Part shown: positions 1 to 5,838 of the stretch, piece by piece
Numbering within the stretch: position 1 is the stretch's first letter
How the letters are laid out: each line of letters begins with the position of its first letter
Assembly: GCA_040757115.1 (NCBI GenBank)
Contig: JBFLYA010000159.1
Span: 1-6,186 of the forward strand
Direction: 5' to 3'
Source of the DNA: a bacterium
GTDB lineage: Bacteria; UBA9089; CG2-30-40-21; SBAY01
Length of the DNA: 6,186 bases
Translations under genes and position numbers: made by a program
The notes under the pieces: generated by a model
Told to the model about the DNA's origin: nothing
The model's input: the letters and a program-made list of their open reading frames with translations, nothing else
The model's database searches: none

Positions 1-3
1 AAA

Positions 4-11
4 TAAGGAGG
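4..11 (+). promoter_or_regulatory. Ribosome binding site of the GGDEF gene
   Basis: TAAGGAGG is a near-perfect Shine-Dalgarno sequence 8 nt before the ATG at 20. It fixes that start over later in-frame ATG codons. Confidence 0.85.
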
Positions 12-19
12 CAAAAATT

Positions 20-2116
20 ATGGTGAAAAAGATAGATAAATTAGTTCGGGTTACCTTTCTAATACGACTAATCGTCAGTATCTTCATCATTTTGGTCATT
101 CAATTACCTCATGTAGAGGAGATTAACCAAAATGTAGTTTATATCATTGTGGGAATAGGGCTTTTTCTTAGCCTGATATACGAGTTATTGTTGAGGAATA
201 AAGAAGATTTCCCTTATCTAATACATATTATCGCCGGATTAGATGTGGGATTAATTGGGTTTCTTGTAAATTTCACAGGTGGGATTCAAAGTAATTTCTA
301 TTTGTTGTATCTTATGCCTTTAATCTTAGCCTCATTTGCTCTTGATACTCAATCTTGTGTCTTTTTCGGTATATTAGTAAGTACCGCATATCTTTTTAAT
401 ATACTTTTTGATATAGAAAATATTGATGTGCGAACCTATCAATATTTATTTGCAACAAGACTGCCATTATTCTGGGCAATAGTTATTTTGGGCTCTATTT
501 TATCTCGTTACACAAGGAAATTAGCCGAACAAAGCGTTGAAAAAGACAAAATAGTTGACAAACTTCGTGAAGAAATGAATAAAATGTCAGTATTTTATGG
601 AACGACAAGTAAATTATTCTCTTCTTTAATAGACCTGGAAAATATCATGCGATTTGTTGTTGAACGATTTCCTATCATTGCTAATATGGAGCGCTGTACG
701 GTTATGCTTATTGATGAGCATAGTGGCGATTTACTCGGTCGCACCTCTAACCGCATACCTGTTGGAGAACTAAAATGGTTTATGATAAAAAAAGAAGAAC
801 CCTTATATGATTGGCTCGTGAGAGACAATAAGCCGGTGATGATTACAGACCCTAACCCAAGTAAGTTTAGAGGCCCTGCTGAGGATTTTGCTGAACGGTA
901 TAAAATTAAAACAATGATTACTCTACCATTGATGGGTAATGAAAAGTGCTTTGGAGCGATTCATATCGATAATGTAGATGATGACTCACCAATTTATATT
1001 ACTGATGAAGGATTAAACGAACTACAAAAACTTGTTAAATTGGTCGCCATAGCCATTGAAAATGTTAAATCTCATAAAGTTGCCGCAGAACAGAGGGAAT
1101 TAATGAAAAAAGACGAAGAAGCCCTGCGAGAAAAGATGATGCAATTATCAACCTTATTTGATTTTAGTTCTGAGTTAGCCATATCCCATAAATTAGAAGA
1201 TGTCTTATTGGCAATTGAAAAGAAAATGCTCTGTAACTTTGTTGGAGCAAAAAGTTACAGACTCATACTCATAGATAAGGAAAAAGGAGATGGGTTAAAA
1301 ACACTTATCTTCAACAACTGTGATGAGACAATTGAAGACAGAGATAAGGAAATCCTCAATGAGGTCATAAAAAGTGGTGACTCTTTCATGGCAATGGATA
1401 TTCAGAAAGAAGATATTACTAATAGTGAAGGGACTAACATACTTCTTTGTGTCCCGTTAAAAAAGCAAAATGAAACAATTGCGTTACTTGAGATAAAAAA
1501 ATTAGAGCAAGGTATAACTATAAATCTAACTAAATATGTTATCCTTCTGATTGCGGCTAATGTGATGGCTATCTCTATTTCTAATGCCCAGTTGTATGAG
1601 AAAATCTCTTATTTGTCAATAATCGATGGTTTGACCAATCTCTATAATTACAGTTATTTCCAAGACCGCATCAGTGAGGAGATTTTGCGAGCACAAAGGC
1701 ATAGTCTCCCACTTTCGTTATTAATGCTTGATATTGACCACTTTAAATCTATGAATACTATCTATGGGCATCAGGTTGGAAATCGAATACTGGTTGAGAT
1801 TTCCAATATTGTCAAAACAGATGCACGAAAAATAGATATAGCCGTCCGCTATGGCGGCGATGAAATTGTTCTGATATTGACTAATACAGATAAAGAAAAG
1901 GCAGAGATGGTCGCAAAACGATTGTGTAACCTTATCAGTTCGCATAAGTTTCCTATCGGCAGTGCCGCTTTACCTGTAACGGTAAGTATTGGCGTCATTA
2001 CCTGCCCGGAGGATGGAACTAAAGAGGATGAATTAATTGTTAAAATGGAAAATATAATGCAAAAGGCAAAAAAGCAAGGAGGAAATCAGGTTCAAGTCTA
2101 CAAAGAAGTAGCCTGA
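20..2116 (+). CDS. Membrane sensor diguanylate cyclase-like protein (6 TM, GAF, GAF, GGDEF)
   Basis: A 698-residue sensor with a C-terminal GGDEF domain, the domain that in active members makes c-di-GMP from two GTP at the inner face of the membrane. Residues 9-165 form about six hydrophobic helices. The FTGGIQSNFYLLYLMPL stretch near residue 85 resembles the membrane input module of PilS-type histidine kinases. A charged helix (165-190) leads to GAF 1 (about 189-350), a second charged linker (351-373), GAF 2 (about 376-524), then GGDEF (about 532-694). Visible motifs are DGLTNLYN (536-543), DIDHFK (571-576), GGDEI (612-616) and VTVSIGV. The inhibitory I-site RxxD is present as R603-D606, nine residues before the GGDEF motif as in PleD. 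Several substrate positions differ: PleD D344 is N588, R446 is G688, and the final F of GGDEF is I. Activity is therefore uncertain. The start is supported by AAGGAGG at 5-11, 8 nt upstream; a TAA at 4-6 might end an upstream gene. The ligand is unknown. Confidence 0.93.
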   Translation: MVKKIDKLVRVTFLIRLIVSIFIILVIQLPHVEEINQNVVYIIVGIGLFLSLIYELLLRNKEDFPYLIHIIAGLDVGLIGFLVNFTGGIQSNFYLLYLMPLILASFALDTQSCVFFGILVSTAYLFNILFDIENIDVRTYQYLFATRLPLFWAIVILGSILSRYTRKLAEQSVEKDKIVDKLREEMNKMSVFYGTTSKLFSSLIDLENIMRFVVERFPIIANMERCTVMLIDEHSGDLLGRTSNRIPVGELKWFMIKKEEPLYDWLVRDNKPVMITDPNPSKFRGPAEDFAERYKIKTMITLPLMGNEKCFGAIHIDNVDDDSPIYITDEGLNELQKLVKLVAIAIENVKSHKVAAEQRELMKKDEEALREKMMQLSTLFDFSSELAISHKLEDVLLAIEKKMLCNFVGAKSYRLILIDKEKGDGLKTLIFNNCDETIEDRDKEILNEVIKSGDSFMAMDIQKEDITNSEGTNILLCVPLKKQNETIALLEIKKLEQGITINLTKYVILLIAANVMAISISNAQLYEKISYLSIIDGLTNLYNYSYFQDRISEEILRAQRHSLPLSLLMLDIDHFKSMNTIYGHQVGNRILVEISNIVKTDARKIDIAVRYGGDEIVLILTNTDKEKAEMVAKRLCNLISSHKFPIGSAALPVTVSIGVITCPEDGTKEDELIVKMENIMQKAKKQGGNQVQVYKEVA

Positions 2117-2124
2117 ATATTCAG

Positions 2125-2238
2125 AGGACAGAAGACCGAAGGTAACTATTCAGCCACTGATTAACACGGATTAGCACGGATAAATACAGAGGTCAGAGGG
2201 CAGAAGGCAGAGGACAAAGGACAGAAGACAGAGGTCAG
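2125..2238. repeat. Short-period purine-rich repeat region (10-bp and 7-bp units)
   Basis: Two kinds of short direct repeat follow the GGDEF gene. From 2159 to 2188 a 10-bp unit occurs three times (GATTAACACG, GATTAGCACG, GATAAATACA). From 2183 to 2238 eight 7-bp units follow without a break: AATACAG, AGGTCAG, AGGGCAG, AAGGCAG, AGGACAA, AGGACAG, AAGACAG, AGGTCAG. The consensus is AGGnCAG. Two more units in the same style (AGGACAG, AAGACCG) lie at 2125-2138. Seven is not a multiple of three and the strand asymmetry is strong (purines on +), so this is not coding. The hydrophobic minus-strand reading frame across it is an artefact of the repeat. The function is unknown. Confidence 0.8.
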
Positions 2239-2249
2239 AAGCGGGTTGT

Positions 2250-2265
2250 CCCCCGCTGGCGGGGG
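2250..2265. repeat. GC-rich palindrome (REP-like hairpin)
   Basis: CCCCCG and CGGGGG (2250-2255 and 2260-2265) form a 6-bp all-GC stem around CTGG in an otherwise AT-rich region. No T-run follows on either side, so it does not look like an intrinsic terminator. It looks more like a dispersed extragenic palindrome. It could still slow polymerase or protect the 3' end of the GGDEF mRNA, but that is inference. Confidence 0.6.
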
Positions 2266-2285
2266 TTAGGGAGTAGGTAGTAGAT

Positions 2286-2732
2286 GGGGTGCGTGTAAAA
2301 TTTATGGGTAAAAAATATTGAGGAATATTCATCTTTTTGCCGATATAAAGAAATAGGGTGGGAGATTGCATAATTCACCTTATTTTAAAATAGGAGGGAG
2401 CAAAAAGATGAAAGTGGAGAATGAATGTATGAGACGATTATGAAAAAAGGGTGGTAGATATAGGAATGAGAAAGGCAAAGAATAAGGAGTTAAAGTTGGC
2501 TGAGACAGAGTTAATGGTTCGAGATATGTTGCAAAGGTAGTGGTGCAATAGAAGGGGTTTGTAAGCATGTAGTTGGTTCTCGTTTAAAATAATCAGGGAT
2601 GAAATGGTCAAAGCAAGGAGCTCAAGGAATTCTACAATTAAGGATTTGCTATCTAAACAATAAATGGGATTTATACTGGGAACAGAAATTGAAGGTAGCG
2701 TAAAAGTTACCCACAAATTTTACATATGCCCC
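2286..2732 (+). mobile_element. Internally deleted insertion sequence, ISKra4-like (MITE-like derivative)
   Basis: The element is 447 bp, bounded by terminal inverted repeats of 26 bp at 2286-2311 and 2707-2732. They match at 21 of 26 positions, and all five mismatches are transitions. The shared core is TGTAAAATTT followed by TGGGTAA, with GGGG at the outer ends. Inside the left end a strong ribosome binding site (AGGAGGG, 2392-2398) precedes an ATG at 2408 that reads only 11 codons before a TGA. This is probably the original transposase start. Inside the right end a transposase C-terminus survives and stops 3 bp before the right repeat. An intact element would be well over 1 kb, so most of the transposase gene has been lost. 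No clear target-site duplication is visible. The family call rests on the C-terminal protein motif; the element cannot move by itself. Confidence 0.8.
2536..2703 (+). pseudogene. Transposase C-terminal remnant (ISKra4-like)
   Basis: The frame starting at 2536 reads GSGAIEGVCKHVVGSRLK, a stop (TAA 2590-2592), then SGMKWSKQGAQ, and further on ILQLR, LNNKWDLYWEQ and a final TAA at 2701-2703. The pattern GSG-x-IEG-x-CK, R-L/M-K-x-SGM-x-W, GA-x-x-(I/M)LxLR, LN-x-x-W-x-x-(F/Y)W is the usual C-terminal region of ISKra4-type transposases, and the conserved E lies in the IEG motif. The internal TAA sits where the family often has a glutamine or similar residue; a single C-to-T change of CAA would explain it. 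Upstream of 2536 the frame has more stops and nothing recognisable. ISLre2-type transposases are a less likely alternative. This is a dead gene fragment. Confidence 0.78.
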
Positions 2733-2747
2733 CATAAGATCTTGATC

Positions 2748-2776
2748 TTGACAGAGAGGAAAAAGTAAAGTATAAT
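2748..2776 (+). promoter_or_regulatory. Consensus sigma-70 promoter of the DUF2723/TPR gene
   Basis: TTGACA (2748-2753) and TATAAT (2771-2776) are both exact consensus hexamers, separated by the ideal 17 bp. Transcription would begin near 2783, giving a leader of about 16 nt that holds just the ribosome binding site. The -35 box lies 15 bp past the right end of the IS derivative. No operator-like palindrome is visible between the promoter and the start codon, so strong constitutive expression is the simplest reading. Confidence 0.85.
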
Positions 2777-2787
2777 TGATGAGTGAT

Positions 2788-2793
2788 GAGGTG
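2788..2793 (+). promoter_or_regulatory. Ribosome binding site of the DUF2723/TPR gene
   Basis: GAGGTG matches the centre of the AAGGAGGTGATC anti-16S complement and lies 5 nt before the ATG at 2799. It supports this start. The next in-frame methionine, at residue 97, would remove the first membrane helix and the conserved DUF2723 motifs. Confidence 0.7.
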
Positions 2794-2798
2794 GTAAG

Positions 2799-5234
2799 AT
2801 GGGTAAAAAAGACCGAAAACAAAAGACAGATTACAGAGGGCAGAAAAAGGGGAAATGGAAGGTTTCTTTTAGGATACCAAAGTTTCTTATACCAAAAGAT
2901 GAACTGATTACTCCAAGAGTATTTACTGTAGTTGATTATGGAGTGGGATTCTTAGTGTTTTTACTCTCCTTTGAGGTATATCTGAAAACATTAACTCCTA
3001 CCTTGCCATTTGGAGATAGTGGTAATTTTATTACCTGTGCCTATACATTAGGAATTACTCAACCAACAGGTTACCCTACTTATTTAATGATAGGACATTT
3101 AGTTACATATCTTCCTTTAGGTAATATAGCTTGGCGAGTAAATCTAATCTCTGCTGTTGTAGCAGCATTAGCTTGTATGACCCTCTATCTTTTACTTTTA
3201 AAACTCCAGAGTTTTAGACCTTATAAACAAGATAGAAAAGATTCTTTGGTGGTTCAATACACTCCTCCAGTTGTTGCGGCTTTATTATTAGCAGTATCCT
3301 CTACCTTCTGGTCTCAAGCAGTAGTAACAGAGGTATATACCCTTAATGCTCTATTTCTATTATCAATGGTATTACTACTTGTAATCTGGCGTGAGCGGAT
3401 AATAAATTATAACTCTCAAATAAATTCAAATGTTAATTTACCACTTTATTTATTTGCATTTGTTTGTGGGTTAAGTTTTACTCATCAGTTATCAACTATA
3501 TTTATAATCCCATCAGCAATATTTTGGATATTAATAACAGATAAAAAGATATTTCTTGAGTATAAAAGACTTGGATTATTAATACTTCTTTTTCTAATAG
3601 GGCTTCTTCCTTATCTATATTTGCCAATTAGGGCAAGTATGGAAGCAGAACCAGTTTGGAGAGATACGAGTACATTATTGAGTCTTATAGATCATGTTAC
3701 AGGAAAAGAATTTCAGGACAGGATGACACTTCTTACGGTTAATGAGTTTAAAGAGATAAAACAGTGGGTATTTCACTTAGTAAATATTGCCAGGATAAAG
3801 GAATATTTTAATTTATTTATTAAACAATTTACGGGATATATATGGTGGATTGGTATAATTGGACTCTGGATACTCTTTAAAAATAATTTTAAATTATTAG
3901 TGTTATTAGTGCTAATTTTCATAGCTGATGTACTTTACTCAATAAATTATCAAATCATAGATATAGAGGTTTATTACATACCATCATTTGTAGTCTGGGG
4001 TGTATTTATTGGATGTGGAATAAAGGGGATAATCAATCTTGTAAAGGTTGTAAGGTTCAAATCTTCTTTTATTAAGATAGGAGGAAGTTATATTCTTTGT
4101 ACTTTATTATTATTTTCTCCAATTATTGCATATAGCCAGAATTATTATCAAAACAATAAATCAAAATATTACTTTGCTTATGACTTTGGTCGAAATATCC
4201 TAATGCAATTACCGGATAAAGCAATCTTAATTGTTCAAGCTGAACCGGATATACTCACTACCTGGTATCATAGATATATTGAGAAGGCAAGAGAAGATGT
4301 AGCTATTGTTAGGGTATATAACCTGAATGAAGCCTGGTATATATCAAACATTAAAAATAGGTATCCTTGGTTAAAGATAGAACTAAATGAGGAACCAGTA
4401 AAAGGTTTATATTCCCATTATCAACCCATATTTAAAAGGATTCTTAATGACAATATTGACTCCTTTTCTATATATTTTGTCTTTAGAGATGCACTTATTA
4501 CGAATGTAGGTATAGAAAAAGGATACTCAATTGATGAAGGGATTCTTTCTAAATGTTTAAAGGAAAAGACAGAGGTTATAAATACATTAAAAAATCCTGA
4601 TTACATTTATAGAGGGATATTTGATAAAGAAAGCTATAAAGACTTTTGGGCAAAGGTTGCTATTCGACGATATGCGATTGACTACAACGATAGAGGGCGT
4701 GAATACTTCCGAGTTAAGAAATATATAGATGCAGAGGCAGCATTCAAAATGGCAATAAACCTGATACCTGAAGGTATTGAATATTATTATAATTTAGGTT
4801 TGGTATATTTCAATCAAAAAAGATATGATTTAGCAATAAAAACATTTCAAAAAGCCTTAAAGTTAGACCCTAAATATATAAATGCATATAAAAGTATAGG
4901 AAATATCTATGAAAAACTTGGTAATATTAAGGAGGCAATTAATAATTATAAAAAGGTAGTTGAAATAGATACACAAGATATAGAGATGCACAATGCATTA
5001 GCTCGTGTCTATTATAAAGATGGGATGTTAGATAAAGTTATTGAAGAATGTAAAGAAATCATAAGAATTGCTCCAAACAATATTGAAGCATATGAAGACT
5101 TAGGTAGTATTTATTATATAAAAAGGATGTATAAGCATGCAGTAGTGGTATTTAATTATTTATTAAAACTTGACCCAGATAATAGTTATGCAGAACAAAT
5201 GCTTGAAATAATAAAAAAAATAAAAAAAAATTAA
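2799..5234 (+). CDS. DUF2723 (GT-C-like) membrane protein with C-terminal TPR repeats
   Basis: An 811-residue multi-pass membrane protein. Residues 45-140 match the DUF2723 family, often annotated as protein O-mannosyltransferase-like (GT-C fold, lipid-linked sugar donor): a first TM, then TLTPTLPFGDSGNF (63-77), LGITQPTGYP (84-93), AWRVNLISA (111-119). FWSQAVVTEVYTLNALF (170-186) and YLYLPIRA (272-279) are further family hallmarks. About twelve TM helices run to residue 447. A soluble part follows with LPDKAILIV (471-479) and a WYHRYIEKAREDV segment that is also typical. Five TPR units of 34 residues occupy about 628-797 (for example NLGLVYFNQKRYDLAIKTFQ), suggesting protein binding. The usual GDSGE and HPPGYP read GDSGN and QPTGYP, so catalysis is uncertain. 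Residues 1-30 are basic and partly encoded by a 7-bp repeat array. The donor and acceptor are not shown by the sequence. It is probably transcribed alone from the promoter at 2748. Confidence 0.9.
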   Translation: MGKKDRKQKTDYRGQKKGKWKVSFRIPKFLIPKDELITPRVFTVVDYGVGFLVFLLSFEVYLKTLTPTLPFGDSGNFITCAYTLGITQPTGYPTYLMIGHLVTYLPLGNIAWRVNLISAVVAALACMTLYLLLLKLQSFRPYKQDRKDSLVVQYTPPVVAALLLAVSSTFWSQAVVTEVYTLNALFLLSMVLLLVIWRERIINYNSQINSNVNLPLYLFAFVCGLSFTHQLSTIFIIPSAIFWILITDKKIFLEYKRLGLLILLFLIGLLPYLYLPIRASMEAEPVWRDTSTLLSLIDHVTGKEFQDRMTLLTVNEFKEIKQWVFHLVNIARIKEYFNLFIKQFTGYIWWIGIIGLWILFKNNFKLLVLLVLIFIADVLYSINYQIIDIEVYYIPSFVVWGVFIGCGIKGIINLVKVVRFKSSFIKIGGSYILCTLLLFSPIIAYSQNYYQNNKSKYYFAYDFGRNILMQLPDKAILIVQAEPDILTTWYHRYIEKAREDVAIVRVYNLNEAWYISNIKNRYPWLKIELNEEPVKGLYSHYQPIFKRILNDNIDSFSIYFVFRDALITNVGIEKGYSIDEGILSKCLKEKTEVINTLKNPDYIYRGIFDKESYKDFWAKVAIRRYAIDYNDRGREYFRVKKYIDAEAAFKMAINLIPEGIEYYYNLGLVYFNQKRYDLAIKTFQKALKLDPKYINAYKSIGNIYEKLGNIKEAINNYKKVVEIDTQDIEMHNALARVYYKDGMLDKVIEECKEIIRIAPNNIEAYEDLGSIYYIKRMYKHAVVVFNYLLKLDPDNSYAEQMLEIIKKIKKN
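2809..2843. repeat. 7-bp repeat array inside the start of the DUF2723 gene
   Basis: Five 7-bp units in a row (AAGACCG, AAAACAA, AAGACAG, ATTACAG, AGGGCAG) match the array at 2183-2238. They encode roughly residues 4-15, a basic stretch (KDRKQKTDYRGQ) with no DUF2723 similarity. The repeat has evidently entered or grown at the 5' end of the reading frame without breaking it; 35 bp is not a multiple of three, so the frame must have been set by the start codon. Confidence 0.65.
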
Positions 5235-5243
5235 ACTTTTTTC

Positions 5244-5272
5244 TTGACATTAATTAGTAATGAGGGTATAAT
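5244..5272 (+). promoter_or_regulatory. Second consensus sigma-70 promoter, no adjacent gene
   Basis: TTGACA (5244-5249) and TATAAT (5267-5272) are exact hexamers with a 17-bp spacer, starting 9 bp after the stop codon of the DUF2723 gene. The A and T tracts at 5211-5242 sit where an UP element would bind the RNA polymerase alpha subunits. Transcription would start near 5279. The next gene begins at 5839, so the product is either a leader of about 560 nt for that gene or a separate non-coding RNA. No ribosome binding site with a usable open frame follows closely. Confidence 0.8.
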
Positions 5273-5316
5273 ATCTGGAGTTTCGTGAATTCTCTATGAT
5301 TCTTTCCTCCTTTAAT

Positions 5317-5414
5317 CTTTGCGTTCTTTGCGGTTGATTTCTTTGCGTTCTTTGCGGTTAAAAAAAAGGATAAACCACAAAGGGCACAAAGTAGTAACGC
5401 AAAGGACACAAAGG
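5317..5414. repeat. Duplicated and inverted CTTTGCG-type dispersed repeat
   Basis: CTTTGCGTTCTTTGCGGTT occurs twice exactly, at 5317-5335 and 5341-5359 (24-bp period). Two imperfect inverted counterparts follow: 5373-5391 (AACCACAAAGGGCACAAAG, 15 of 19 positions match) and 5396-5414. The whole can fold into a long imperfect hairpin with the A-run at 5360-5367 in its loop, in either DNA or RNA. It lies just downstream of the 5244 promoter and would form in its transcript. It does not look coding. It resembles dispersed extragenic repeats that occur in many copies in some genomes; its copy number here cannot be seen from one window. Confidence 0.75.
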
Positions 5415-5731
5415 GAAGAAAATAGGTGAAGCATTTTTTATCAACTCAACTTCAAAGGACAAGTTGCAAAAAAATCATCAGGCTTTTGAGCCTAATTTTA
5501 CCATCTTTGAGCAAAATAAACAGATTGATAAGGATAAAGAGAACTTTAGATAACCTCAATAGTAGCATAAAATTTACGAAAGTCCAGAATATAAAAAGTC
5601 GATATTTTTACTCGTAATATTTATTCTGAACGCAATGGTGAAAAGGATATATATCCCTTATATTTGTAGCTGCAATTTCTATATGGCGAAAAAACTAACT
5701 ATACAAAGGGATGAACGCAGATTATCAGGAT
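5398..5731 (+). other. Gene-free stretch; possible decayed coding relic
   Basis: No convincing gene lies between the repeat and the hairpins. One frame stays open from 5398 to the TAA at 5557-5559 (including GEAFFINSTSKDK and NFTIFEQNK). After clustered stops it reads again from 5569 to 5731 with a hydrophobic segment (SIFLLVIFILNAM) after a charged start. This could be a gene relic, but there is no start codon with a ribosome binding site and no family is recognised. A GTG-started frame at 5426-5617 in another phase also lacks a ribosome binding site. A short palindrome GGATATATATCC sits at 5645-5656, and a weak 5-bp hairpin at 5480-5493. Confidence 0.25.
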
Positions 5732-5762
5732 AAAAAAAGTAAGGCAAGCATCCTTGCTTGCC
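5732..5762 (-). terminator. Hairpin with T-run on the minus strand
   Basis: GGCAAGCA (5743-5750) and TGCTTGCC (5755-5762) form a perfect 8-bp stem with a TCCT loop. Read on the minus strand the stem is followed by TTAC and then seven Ts, the layout of an intrinsic terminator. On the plus strand no T-run follows. No minus-strand gene is seen in the window, so it would end only antisense transcription from the right. It may instead be a simple extragenic palindrome. Confidence 0.45.
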
Positions 5763-5779
5763 AATAACCACTATGCTCT

Positions 5780-5810
5780 CACAACCGTGGAAGGTTGTGT
5801 TACTTTTATT
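5780..5810 (+). terminator. Hairpin plus T-rich tail before the repeat-protein gene
   Basis: CACAACC (5780-5786) and GGTTGTG (5793-5799) pair over 7 bp around GTGGAA and are followed by TTACTTTTATT. It could be a weak terminator for transcripts from the 5244 promoter, or an attenuator in the leader of the gene at 5839. The tail is broken by A and C, so termination would be partial at best. Confidence 0.4.
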
Positions 5811-5822
5811 CCCTAATTTCTG

Positions 5823-5830
5823 AAAGGAGG
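5823..5830 (+). promoter_or_regulatory. Ribosome binding site of the repeat-protein gene
   Basis: AAAGGAGG lies 8 nt before the first of two adjacent ATG codons (5839 and 5842). The spacing favours 5839. The site is 13 nt past the CACAACC hairpin tail, so that structure would not hide it. Confidence 0.85.
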
Positions 5831-5838
5831 AAAGAACA

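Noticed and set aside
2250-2265. GC-rich palindrome as a terminator for the GGDEF gene
   Set aside because: It lies over 130 bp past the stop codon and has no T-run after it on the plus strand.
2171-2371. Minus-strand open frame of 66 codons rich in L, C and S
   Set aside because: It is produced by the 7-bp repeat read backwards (CTGnCCT) and runs into the IS end; no ribosome binding site or known domain.
2380-2716. Two minus-strand open frames across the IS derivative
   Set aside because: The plus strand here carries the recognisable transposase remnant; these frames are shadows with low-complexity composition.
5317-5414. CRISPR array
   Set aside because: Only two exact direct copies with a 5-bp gap, then inverted copies; no spacers and no cas genes.
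5426-5617. 63-codon GTG-started frame on the plus strand
   Set aside because: No ribosome binding site before the GTG, it starts at the edge of a repeat element, and the sequence matches no known family.
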